Assembly (NCBI GenBank): GCA_016845105.1
Contig: JAERTF010000033.1
Location: 1 to 57,268 of the forward strand
DNA from: Bacteroidota bacterium
GTDB taxonomy: Bacteria; Bacteroidota; Bacteroidia; Bacteroidales; F082
Reading direction: 5' to 3'
DNA length: 57,268 nt
Shown: positions 9,659 through 18,330 of the stretch, in pieces
How the letters are laid out: each line of letters begins with the position of its first letter
Numbering within the stretch: the stretch's first letter is position 1
Translations under genes and position numbers: made by a program
The notes under the pieces: model-generated
The model's input: only the letters and a program-made list of their open reading frames with translations
The model's database searches: none
Told to the model about the DNA's origin: nothing

Positions 9659-12600
9659 CTATTTATATAACCATACTCTTAACAAAGATAGTAGTTTTTC
9701 TATAACTATCGGCTTCGCCATGTAATCATTAGCACCCGAATCAATACATTTTTGACGATCTTCTTTCATTGCCTTAGCTGTAAGTGCAATTATGGGCACA
9801 TTTTTTTGTTTAGGAATTTTTCTAATCGCTTCCATGGTTTCATAACCGTCCATAACAGGCATCATTATATCCATCAGAATCATATCAAATTTCGGACTTT
9901 CTTTGATTAAATCTAATGCTACCTTGCCATTTTCGGCACGGGATACAATCATACCTTGTTCTGATAGTACTTTTGTTAATGCAAAAACGTTTCGCATGTC
10001 GTCGTCAACTATTAATACCTTTTTTTCTTTGAAAACATTTTCTTTATTGTGTATACTCTTAATAACAGATTGTTGTTCTTTTGGCATTTCCGAAATCACA
10101 CGATGCATAAACAATGCTGTTTCATCCAGTAATCTATCTTCGGATTTTACTCCTTTTATTATTATTGATTCTGCATACTTCTCAAGTTTAGCATTTTCTT
10201 TTTTTGTAAGGTCTCTTCCAGTATATACGATTATTGGAGGTCGGTTTAAATTCGACTTATTTAACCTGTCGATTAACTCAAAACCACTCATATCGGATAA
10301 TCCCAGATCGAGTATCATACAATCGTAGTTATTGTTTCTTATCAACTCGATGGCTTCCCCACCTGTAGCTGCGTCAGTAATTTTAACATCTTTATCGCCA
10401 ATAAGTATTTTTATAGATCGTCTTAGATTATCATCATCTTCAATAAGTAGCAGGTTGCCTGTTTTTTTATTTATGATGGATTCAATCTTCCCGAAAGCAT
10501 CCTCAAGTCCCCCCTTTTTTATGGGTTTCGTTAAAAAACCAATGGCGCCTTTATTCGATGCAGTTAATGTTTCTTCATTACCTGACATAATATGAACAGG
10601 TATATGACGTGTATTAGGATTTTCCTTCAACAAATCAAGTACTCTCCAACCATCAATTCCTGGAAGTTTTATATCCAAGATAATTGCACTAGGAACTATC
10701 TTATTTGCAAGTTCAATTCCATATTCTCCTGTTTCCGATGCAATACAATTAAACCCTCTACCATGGCACTGCTTATAAAGAATCTTTGCAAAATTAGGAT
10801 CATCTTCAATCACTAATATTACTTTTTTTCCTTCGGTTAACTTATCAAAATCATCATCTATATATTCGTGATGACCAATTGTTTCAAACATTGTTTTTTT
10901 GGGTTTACTAACAGTATTGTCTTCAATAATATTAGCAGTCTCAACTTGTTTCTCAACCTTTGAAGTAAATTTCTTTTTTATAGTTGTTTTTAACTCTGTA
11001 TTTAAAGGAATGCAAAATGAAAATGTAGATCCTTCATCAACTTTACTTACTAAAGTTATATTTCCACCAAGTAACTTAGCCAACTCCCTTGAAATCGATA
11101 AACCTAACCCTGTACCTCCAAATTTCCGAGATATACTACCATCGGCCTGTTGGAATGCCTCAAAAATGGCCAGTTGTTTGTCTTCGGGTATACCAATTCC
11201 TGTGTCAATTACTGAAATACAAATTTTTCCATTTTTAGATATTTCATTATCCATCAATGAGTGAAACCGTAATGTGATTTTCCCTTTTTCGGTAAACTTT
11301 AGGGCATTCGACATAAAGTTTTTTAAGATCTGTTCTACTTTTTGTTGATCGGTGGAAATGATATCAGGAAGATTATCATCAATTTCTACGATAAACTCCA
11401 GGTTTTTTTGAGATGTTCCATGCTTAAAATAATCACGAATATTATCACCGATACTCTCTAGTTTTACTTCACTAACATTAATGTCCATTTTCCCCGACTC
11501 AATTTTAGATAGGTCGAGTATATCGTTAATCATTGTTAATAAATCGTTGCCACTTTTATAAATTATTTGAGCAGATTCAACCTGTTCTTCATTTAGATTT
11601 TTTTCTTTGTTTTCTGATAAACTACCTGACAATATCAGTAAACTATTAAGAGGAGTGCGTAGTTCGTGAGACATATTTGCTAAAAATTCTGATTTGTATT
11701 TGCTTGCGATTTCTAGCTCTTTTGCCTTTTTCTCCAAATTATTTCCAATGTTCTCAAGCTCTAAATTCTTGTTGGTGATATCAACTTTTTGTTGTTCCAA
11801 TGATTTAGTTTTTTCCTCTAGTTCCTCATTAGTAACTCTAAGCTCTTCCTGTTGTTGCTGTAATTCTTCTTCACTTACTTTTAATGCATTTGTTTGAGAT
11901 TCAAGTTCCTTGTTGGAGCTTACAAGTTCTTCCTGTTGAACTCTAAGCTCTTCTGCTTGTGTTTGAGTTTTTGCCAATAGAATTTCCATTTCGTTGCGTG
12001 TTGAAATAGAATTAAACCCTAGAGCAAGATTCTCCGATATTTGAGTTATGAAGTCCAGTTTGTCAAGCGTGAGCTCTTTGGTAGTTCCAAGTTCCATTAC
12101 AGCAATAACCTCCTTTTGATAAATCAATGGTGCAACTACAATTTCCTTTGGCCTAATTTCTCCCAGCCCTGACTTAATACTTATATAATCTTCAGGAACA
12201 TCGGTGAAAACAATTAGTTTTTTTTCTTTAGCTGATTGGCCAATAAGTCCTTCACCAATTTTAAATCTGTTGAGGTTTGATTTTCTAATATTGTAGGAAT
12301 AAGAACTTGATAATATGTATTCATCATTTTCATTAAAAAATATTGATGCTATTTGGATATCCAAAATTTCTGCAAGAGCTGCAAGAATTAAGTTTCCAAG
12401 TTCTGTAACTGATTTTTCCCCTTGCAACAATTCACTTATTCTAACAAGTGAAGTTTGCATCCATCTGTTTTTGTCATTAACAGTTCTAAATTCAAGAAGA
12501 TTTCCACGCATTTGAACAAGTGCGTTTCCTAGTACATCTCTATCACTTAGCGGATTGTAGTTTTCTTTAAGTTTACCTTCACCAATATTTGTAGCAAATT

Positions 12601-13801
12601 CAGCACTAAGTTTTAGAGAATTTGTTAATGTTTGTAACGCTTGAGTCATTTCAGCCAATTCATCATGAGATTTCATGCTTTTTACTTCAAGCCCTTTTAC
12701 ATCGCCTTTGGAAAGTTTATTTAGTAATTCGGTTGTTCTAATTAGTGGAGAAGTAATTGTGGTTGCTATAAACCATATAAGTATTGCTAATAGAATTATT
12801 CCAATAATACCTACAAATATTGAGGTATTAACTATTTCTTTTGATTTCTGTAAGATTATATCAGATGGTACAATTACTACAACATACCATGTTTCATCTG
12901 ATAAACCCGGTTTAAATGGAGCAAAAGAAAGATATAGAGCTTCATTGCCTACAACATCCTCAGAATAAGAAAAAGCATAACCCGACATTACTTTTTCCTT
13001 TAAACTGAAAGGTGAGTTGGTACTTATTTTACTGTCGTAAATTGACTTGTTAATTAAGGCTGTATCAAGGTGTGATATTATTTGGCCACTACTTGAAATC
13101 ATTATGGCATAGCTTCCTTCAAATGGTTTAATCTCACCAATTACTTTTTGAAACCTTTCCATCTCTATATCAGCACCAGTTAATCCAATAAATTTTCCAT
13201 TATCTACCAACGGGATCGTGATACTCGACATTAACATCTCGGTAGTTACCTGATTAGTATAAGATGAAAAATATGGATCAGTAAGAGCTTCACGGGGATT
13301 TTTCTTCATGTCATAATATATTCCACCCAAATTTGTTTCTCCAACTTCCAGAGTCTCATATGTGAACTTAATTTCATTGTTTTCGCGGTAATAGGTAATG
13401 CGATCTCTTCCGTTAATATGGTAAAAATCAGGATCAATGGCATTTAGTTCCCAACTGGTCCAAATGGATAAAAACTGAGGATGATTAATAAGTACATCTT
13501 TCATAATGTGATTATAAATATTATACCTATTATCATCGTTGAGCTGCTTATATCCACTAAATGCACTGGCCATGGATCTGCATATGGCAATATCATTGTC
13601 CAAAGTAGCCTTTACTTCATTTCCATACTGTTGGGCTGTTGCATTAACAAATTTGTGAGCGTCTTCGATTGCGCTTTCATTTGTTTTAGAAACTATGTAG
13701 CTAATTGTTGTTACAAATATTGCAATAGCTGTTAATAGTATGTATATCATTAGTTTAGATCTGATAGAAATGCGTACTGGTGCGCTTTTTGGTATATTCA
13801 T
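9659..13801 (-). CDS. Membrane hybrid histidine kinase: Cache-HAMP-GAF-HisKA-HATPase-REC-REC-REC
   Basis: A 1380-residue receptor kinase. A first membrane helix (about 15-38) and a second (about 325-350, IFVGIIGIILLAILIWFIATT) bound a periplasmic double-Cache domain. HAMP follows (SPLIRTTELLNKLSKGD), then a GAF domain (about 450-600) and a long coiled coil rich in Glu/Gln (about 600-700). HisKA has His712 in SHELRTPLNS. The HATPase domain has NALKFTEKG, DTGIGIP and GGTGLGLS. Three receivers follow, each with its Asp intact (about residues 1043, 1165 and 1310). Three receivers in tandem suggest a branched or buffered phosphorelay. The next gene, a REC-HisKA-HATPase-REC protein, starts four bases downstream and is a likely partner. 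Confidence 0.95.
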   Translation of the reverse strand: MNIPKSAPVRISIRSKLMIYILLTAIAIFVTTISYIVSKTNESAIEDAHKFVNATAQQYGNEVKATLDNDIAICRSMASAFSGYKQLNDDNRYNIYNHIMKDVLINHPQFLSIWTSWELNAIDPDFYHINGRDRITYYRENNEIKFTYETLEVGETNLGGIYYDMKKNPREALTDPYFSSYTNQVTTEMLMSSITIPLVDNGKFIGLTGADIEMERFQKVIGEIKPFEGSYAIMISSSGQIISHLDTALINKSIYDSKISTNSPFSLKEKVMSGYAFSYSEDVVGNEALYLSFAPFKPGLSDETWYVVVIVPSDIILQKSKEIVNTSIFVGIIGIILLAILIWFIATTITSPLIRTTELLNKLSKGDVKGLEVKSMKSHDELAEMTQALQTLTNSLKLSAEFATNIGEGKLKENYNPLSDRDVLGNALVQMRGNLLEFRTVNDKNRWMQTSLVRISELLQGEKSVTELGNLILAALAEILDIQIASIFFNENDEYILSSSYSYNIRKSNLNRFKIGEGLIGQSAKEKKLIVFTDVPEDYISIKSGLGEIRPKEIVVAPLIYQKEVIAVMELGTTKELTLDKLDFITQISENLALGFNSISTRNEMEILLAKTQTQAEELRVQQEELVSSNKELESQTNALKVSEEELQQQQEELRVTNEELEEKTKSLEQQKVDITNKNLELENIGNNLEKKAKELEIASKYKSEFLANMSHELRTPLNSLLILSGSLSENKEKNLNEEQVESAQIIYKSGNDLLTMINDILDLSKIESGKMDINVSEVKLESIGDNIRDYFKHGTSQKNLEFIVEIDDNLPDIISTDQQKVEQILKNFMSNALKFTEKGKITLRFHSLMDNEISKNGKICISVIDTGIGIPEDKQLAIFEAFQQADGSISRKFGGTGLGLSISRELAKLLGGNITLVSKVDEGSTFSFCIPLNTELKTTIKKKFTSKVEKQVETANIIEDNTVSKPKKTMFETIGHHEYIDDDFDKLTEGKKVILVIEDDPNFAKILYKQCHGRGFNCIASETGEYGIELANKIVPSAIILDIKLPGIDGWRVLDLLKENPNTRHIPVHIMSGNEETLTASNKGAIGFLTKPIKKGGLEDAFGKIESIINKKTGNLLLIEDDDNLRRSIKILIGDKDVKITDAATGGEAIELIRNNNYDCMILDLGLSDMSGFELIDRLNKSNLNRPPIIVYTGRDLTKKENAKLEKYAESIIIKGVKSEDRLLDETALFMHRVISEMPKEQQSVIKSIHNKENVFKEKKVLIVDDDMRNVFALTKVLSEQGMIVSRAENGKVALDLIKESPKFDMILMDIMMPVMDGYETMEAIRKIPKQKNVPIIALTAKAMKEDRQKCIDSGANDYMAKPIVIEKLLSLLRVWLYK

Positions 13802-13858
13802 ATTATTGGTTTTGCGATTTGTTTAATATAGCGATAGCTACACATATTGCCAACAGTT

Positions 13859-13875
13859 ATCTGCTGCTAGCAGAT
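13859..13875. other. Perfect inverted repeat upstream of the Cache/HAMP kinase
   Basis: ATCTGCT and AGCAGAT flank a three-base centre (GCT) about 60 bases upstream of the kinase start codon. It could be a regulator-binding site or a short RNA hairpin. It is not followed by a T-run on the minus strand, so it does not look like a terminator of the NTPase gene. Confidence 0.3.
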
Positions 13876-13922
13876 TGGTATACATGTTTTTCAATGATTT
13901 TGTTTCTAATTGAATACATTTT

Positions 13923-14480
13923 TTATTTAATAGTATCTTCCATAAGAAATTCTTCACTAATTTCTTCGATAATTCTTTCATCCTGTGTTTCTATGTCATG
14001 TATGGTTACATTTGAAATACCATATTTCTTTACTATATCATCCACTAGTGTTTTTCGAATTACAATCAGTAATACATTATTGGTTTCATTTAGCTGAAAC
14101 ACTATTGAATCATGCCATATTTTGTTCTTTATCTCAAAGGGTCCAACTTCATCAATTACAATAAGCTCTTTACTATTGCTTTTTGTGCCAAGTAGTTTTT
14201 GTCCATAATTTATAGCCTTGGGGTTAAAGAAGAATCTTCCGTGCTGTTCAAAGCCCAATTTGTTTTTATTTGAACATAGTAACAATGCTTTATCAGAATT
14301 AATGTCTTTTAAAACAAATGAACTTCTTTCTCCATTAATCCATTCACCATTAGCTGAAAATCCTTTAATTACTATTTTACAACCTTTAAGGACTTCGATT
14401 ACTCGAAGTAGTTTTGTTGTTTTGCCTTCACCTTTTTGACCGGTGATAATTATTACTTTATTTTTAATAATTTCAGACAT
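13923..14480 (-). CDS. THEP1-type nucleoside-triphosphatase (NTPase_1 family)
   Basis: A P-loop NTPase of about 185 residues related to the THEP1 family (KGGG group), which hydrolyses nucleoside triphosphates; the physiological role is not known. Walker A is GQKGEGKTT close to the N-terminus, and Walker B is the hydrophobic stretch ELIVIDEVGPFE. The family's typical C-terminal strand NVLLIVIRK is also present. I chose the ATG at 14480; a TTG five codons upstream (14495) is also in frame. The gene is divergent from prmC and lies 121 bases upstream of the large hybrid kinase, on the same strand. Confidence 0.8.
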   Translation of the reverse strand: MSEIIKNKVIIITGQKGEGKTTKLLRVIEVLKGCKIVIKGFSANGEWINGERSSFVLKDINSDKALLLCSNKNKLGFEQHGRFFFNPKAINYGQKLLGTKSNSKELIVIDEVGPFEIKNKIWHDSIVFQLNETNNVLLIVIRKTLVDDIVKKYGISNVTIHDIETQDERIIEEISEEFLMEDTIK

Positions 14481-14584
14481 CCTTAAGATTATCAAGTAAT
14501 TTAAACAATCATATATCTCATAAATAACTAATGAAATATATGAAATTGATACAAACTTAAGAAAGAATTGCGGTAATTTGCAAA

Positions 14585-15457
14585 ATGGAGATCAGGAATA
14601 ATTTACTTGTAGAAATAAAGCAGAGTTATCTGAGTGGTTTAATAAAGTATTATCCCGTAAAAGAGGCAGAGCAATTATTGACAATTCTAATCGATCATTT
14701 TTTTGGAATTGGTAGATATGATATGGTATTGAAACCAAATATAAGGCTCTCAGAATCTGAAATTCTCAAATTACACATTGCTGTTAAGGATCTTAAAAAA
14801 AATATACCCGTACAATATATCATAGGTGAGGTGGAGTTTATGGATTTGAAGTTCCTGGTTAACAATAATGTACTGATACCTAGGTCAGAAACTGAAGAGT
14901 TGGTTCAGCTGATGGTTGATAGAGAGAATAAAACAGGCTTATCAATATTAGATATTGGCACTGGAAGTGGATGTATTGCTATATGCTTAGATAAAAAACT
15001 TGATGAACCCAGGGTTTTTGCTACCGATATTTCTCAATCTGCATTGGGCATTGCCAGAAAAAATGCTATGCTTAATAATGCTGATGTATCATTTTTTAAT
15101 CATGATATATTTGATGATAAGGGCCTAGGAATTGGAAATCTTAAATTTGATATAGTGGTTAGTAATCCACCATATGTTACGTTGGAAGACAAACAAAAGA
15201 TGCATCCTAATGTGCTGAATTATGAACCTCATAAAGCATTGTTTGTGCCTGAGGATGAACCATTAATTTACTATAATGCCATATTAAGATTTGCAGATCG
15301 AACTCTAAAATCTGGGGGGAGAGTTTATGCAGAGATAAATGAGTCGTTGGGAAATGAAATGGTCTTATTATTCGAAAAGTATAAGTACAATAAAATATCA
15401 TTGGTAGATGATATCAATGGAAAAACCCGGTTTATTCATGCTTTAAAAAACTACTAA
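14585..15457 (+). CDS. prmC: Peptide chain release factor N5-glutamine methyltransferase
   Basis: PrmC uses S-adenosylmethionine to methylate the Gln of the GGQ motif in release factors RF1 and RF2, which speeds translation termination. The 290 residues include the N-terminal helical domain, the SAM-binding motif ILDIGTGSGCIAI (about 120-132) and the substrate-Gln-binding NPPY in VVSNPPYVT (about 195-203). Length and order are normal. The ATG lies only a few bases downstream of a GTAATTTGC string resembling a promoter element, so a very short or absent leader is possible. The stop overlaps the convergent molybdenum-carrier-like gene by four bases. Confidence 0.95.
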   Translation: MEIRNNLLVEIKQSYLSGLIKYYPVKEAEQLLTILIDHFFGIGRYDMVLKPNIRLSESEILKLHIAVKDLKKNIPVQYIIGEVEFMDLKFLVNNNVLIPRSETEELVQLMVDRENKTGLSILDIGTGSGCIAICLDKKLDEPRVFATDISQSALGIARKNAMLNNADVSFFNHDIFDDKGLGIGNLKFDIVVSNPPYVTLEDKQKMHPNVLNYEPHKALFVPEDEPLIYYNAILRFADRTLKSGGRVYAEINESLGNEMVLLFEKYKYNKISLVDDINGKTRFIHALKNY

Positions 15458-15921
15458 TCCTCGAGTAAAGATTCAAGAATAGTAAAAGCAGCTTTATATA
15501 TTCCAGGAGACGAACTCTCTCTTGGTCCGGCAATATTTAGGTTTACAATATTGTGGATTGCTAACCAACTAAATAAAGTGTATTTGTAATCAGTTTCAAG
15601 GTGAGAGATATTTATAGTTGTTAGCGGCTTATTGAAATATCTTACATAATCAATTGTATTTGTTGTTCCTAAATCAGGTTTGTCAATTATAATGATCAAT
15701 GTACCATCACATACTTGCACATTTAATGATGTTCTTTGATTGTAATCGGATGTTGATGCCTCTTTCAGAGGATATCTTATTGGAATAACTCCATCTTCCG
15801 ATAAGCGACCCTTTGGGCACCATCCTTTACATTTTATTCCATACTTAAGGGCAAAATCAAGGGCAGCCCGGTCTACACCCGACTGCCCTCCACTAATAAT
15901 CTCTATTTTATTTAGTATCAT
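15454..15921 (-). CDS. Putative molybdenum carrier / YpsA-like SLOG-fold protein
   Basis: A 155-residue Rossmann-like protein matching the putative molybdenum carrier family. Diagnostic motifs are GGQSGVDRAALDFA (about 11-24), GWCPKGRLSEDG (about 33-44) and a C-terminal GPRESSSPGIY. The family belongs to the nucleotide-sensing SLOG superfamily; metal binding was proposed for one relative, so a nucleotide-ligand role is at least as likely. The start codon overlaps the stop of the PiT transporter gene by four bases (ATGA), which implies translational coupling and a possible functional link to phosphate or molybdate/oxyanion handling. It is not a LOG cytokinin enzyme: the PGGxGTxxE motif is absent. 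Confidence 0.8.
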   Translation of the reverse strand: MILNKIEIISGGQSGVDRAALDFALKYGIKCKGWCPKGRLSEDGVIPIRYPLKEASTSDYNQRTSLNVQVCDGTLIIIIDKPDLGTTNTIDYVRYFNKPLTTINISHLETDYKYTLFSWLAIHNIVNLNIAGPRESSSPGIYKAAFTILESLLED

Positions 15922-18161
15922 TTTCCACTTCGGAAGTCGTAGAAATCACGTTGTGACTTAAATAAGTTCACAACTTGAAGTGCCATATTTTTACTTTCAT
16001 TAAGTATATTTAAATATAACACACTATTACGGGTTCCAACAACTTCAGATTTAACACGTTTTATTTGTGTTTTAGTTACTTTCTCTACAAACTTAAGAAA
16101 CTTTTGTTGTTCGTCAAGTATTTGCTCGAGGTTACTATAATTACCTGATTCGATTCCAGAAGTAATATTATCAATAAGTTTTTTAAGCATAGAGTGAAGA
16201 CTTGTTAGCTCCTGAATCTGGATTTCTATCAGAGGTTTATGATTGTTGTTTACATGATCATAAATAGGTCCGTTTATAAAGGACAAACTATGCAATATTT
16301 CACGCATATAGTCAAGCACCTCAACAAAGTAATATGCAGTATTCTCAGAATCTTCCTTTAGTTTATCAACAATAACGTTAATATTATCCTTTAGATATTT
16401 TGTCTTGGAGGTTACCCTATTTATTTCATTTCTGGATTTTTTTAGAAGTTTTAGATCTTCTTTTTCTAACCCTTCAATTGTTTTCAGATATTCGGTAACA
16501 ACAGAGTCAAGGTTTTTAAGTATAGTTTCTGATGACTTGTCGGCAATATTTAATTCAGAGATATCATTAATATCCTGGTCTTCTTCATCAGTTTTTGCTG
16601 AAACCTTTTTGTGAATACCATGTGTACGATATACTAAGAATATTGCGGTAGCTAGTAGTGCAAGAACGGCATAAATCCCACCATAGTAAAGCATAAATGC
16701 AACTATGAATGCAATTGTAAACGCGCTAAAAGCTGTCAAGAACCATCCTCCAATTACCGAAAATACTCCGGTTATTCTATATACTGCACTCTCACGTCCC
16801 CATGCCTTATCTGATAATGATGTTCCCATTGCTACCATAAATGTTACGTATGTTGTAGATAAGGGTAATTTCAAAGATGTTGCAAATGAAATAAGAATAC
16901 TTGCTACAACCAAGTTTACAGACGCTCTGATTAAATCGAATGAAGGAGCTTCTTCATTGTCCTCCACCGTAACGGCTTTGGATTGATCAAACCTTTTTTC
17001 TATCGATGTTATCACAGTTGCCGGTAAAAATGCATTTATTCCTTTGGATAAGCTTCCGGTACCTCTTACAATACTGCGAGCAATTCCAGATGATCCAAAT
17101 CTTTCAAAACCTGCATCCTGACGAGCAAGGTTTAACTCTGTTTTAGTAACAGATTTCGCTTTTTTTGAAAACCATAGTGTTATTACCATTATTAATCCTG
17201 CAATAAGAAGGAATAATGTTGGTGTTTTTACTTTTCCGGTAAGGTCAGTCATTAAAAATCCATTTGGATCTGCACCCGGATTTGCCATCCATGCATTAAA
17301 GGATTCGAAACCTGCAAGTGGAACTCCAATGAAGTTAACAAGGTCGTTTCCTGCAAATGCCATGGCAAGTGCAAATGTGCCTACTAGTACAATCAGTTTA
17401 AGAATATTTAGTTTTGTTAGCCACGATAATAGTTGCAACAAGATGGTCCATCCAATGAAACTAAAAAATATAATTATAAGGGTATTTTCAACAATCCACT
17501 TTTTTAAATCACTCGACATAAATGATGCACCTTTGGCCCCTTTTATCAAGATGAAATATGTAATTGCAGTAATGGCAATTCCACCCCAAATTGCACCATA
17601 TCTTCTGATAGTTTTTTTATAATCAAAAGAAAAAACAAGGCGTGTTACAAATTGCACAATGGCACCCACAGTAAAAGATATCACAACTGATAGTAGTATT
17701 CCCGATATAATTGCCAGGGCTTTTGCCGAGTTAATATACTCACTAACATTCATCGCATTTGAATCGGAATAACCCTTAATTATGGCAATTCCTACAGCAG
17801 CTCCCAATAATTCAAAAACAATTGAAACTGTTGTGGATGTCGGCATTCCATAAGTGTTAAATGTATCCAGCAAGATTACATCTGTTATCATCACCGCCAA
17901 AAAGATGTACATTATTTCCGAAAAATAGAAGTATTGAGGGTGGAATATCCCTTTACGGGCAACCTCCATCATACCACTTGAAAATGTTGCTCCAACAATA
18001 ATACCCAGTGAGGCTATAACCATAATCACTTTAAATGGTGCAACTTTTGAACCAATAGCTGAGTTTAAAAAATTTACAGCATCGTTACTTACTCCAACAA
18101 CAAGGTCTGAAGCTGCAAGTAAGAATAATACCAATACAATAATTAGATAAATCGTTTCCAT
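15918..18161 (-). CDS. pit: PiT family inorganic phosphate transporter with C-terminal PhoU-like domain (copy 1)
   Basis: An inner-membrane phosphate permease of 747 residues. The transmembrane part (about 1-520) has the two PiT signature halves: an early GVSNDAVNFLNSAIGSKVAPF and a mid-protein FAGNDLVNFIGVPLAG. A later block, KLPLSTTYVTFMVAMGTSL, matches the conserved C-half. The cytoplasmic tail (about 550-740) is helical and PhoU-like (YFVEVLDYMREILHSLSFI). Such fusions are common in Bacteroidota and may let the tail gate transport. A neighbouring tandem paralogue is closely similar along its length. A terminator follows the upstream copy, so this copy probably has its own promoter; CAAGATTA at 18184-18191 (TAATCTTG on the minus strand) is a one-mismatch -7 element. 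Confidence 0.93.
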   Translation of the reverse strand: METIYLIIVLVLFLLAASDLVVGVSNDAVNFLNSAIGSKVAPFKVIMVIASLGIIVGATFSSGMMEVARKGIFHPQYFYFSEIMYIFLAVMITDVILLDTFNTYGMPTSTTVSIVFELLGAAVGIAIIKGYSDSNAMNVSEYINSAKALAIISGILLSVVISFTVGAIVQFVTRLVFSFDYKKTIRRYGAIWGGIAITAITYFILIKGAKGASFMSSDLKKWIVENTLIIIFFSFIGWTILLQLLSWLTKLNILKLIVLVGTFALAMAFAGNDLVNFIGVPLAGFESFNAWMANPGADPNGFLMTDLTGKVKTPTLFLLIAGLIMVITLWFSKKAKSVTKTELNLARQDAGFERFGSSGIARSIVRGTGSLSKGINAFLPATVITSIEKRFDQSKAVTVEDNEEAPSFDLIRASVNLVVASILISFATSLKLPLSTTYVTFMVAMGTSLSDKAWGRESAVYRITGVFSVIGGWFLTAFSAFTIAFIVAFMLYYGGIYAVLALLATAIFLVYRTHGIHKKVSAKTDEEDQDINDISELNIADKSSETILKNLDSVVTEYLKTIEGLEKEDLKLLKKSRNEINRVTSKTKYLKDNINVIVDKLKEDSENTAYYFVEVLDYMREILHSLSFINGPIYDHVNNNHKPLIEIQIQELTSLHSMLKKLIDNITSGIESGNYSNLEQILDEQQKFLKFVEKVTKTQIKRVKSEVVGTRNSVLYLNILNESKNMALQVVNLFKSQRDFYDFRSGK

Positions 18162-18276
18162 TTTAATTTAGTTTTACGAATTGCAAGATTACAATTTCTA
18201 ATACTATTAATAGGGAATCTAATATTATCTTATTGTTAAGTTTTTTTCTTAGTAATTATTGAAAATGATTTATAGG

Positions 18277-18311
18277 AAAAAAGGCAGAAAACCTTAGTCC
18301 CCTGCCTTTTT
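18277..18311 (-). terminator. Rho-independent terminator after PiT copy 2
   Basis: AAAAAAGGCAG (18277-18287) and CTGCCTTTTT (18302-18311) form a hairpin with a 14-base loop. On the minus strand the stem is followed by a T-run, just after the stop of the upstream transporter gene at 18331. This separates the two PiT genes transcriptionally. Confidence 0.8.
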
Positions 18312-18330
18312 AACAAACTCTGTTTTCACA

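Noticed and set aside
15454-15921. LOG/lysine decarboxylase-like cytokinin enzyme
   Set aside because: The PGGxGTxxE motif is missing; GGQSGVDRAALD and WCPKGRLSEDG fit the molybdenum-carrier/YpsA group instead.
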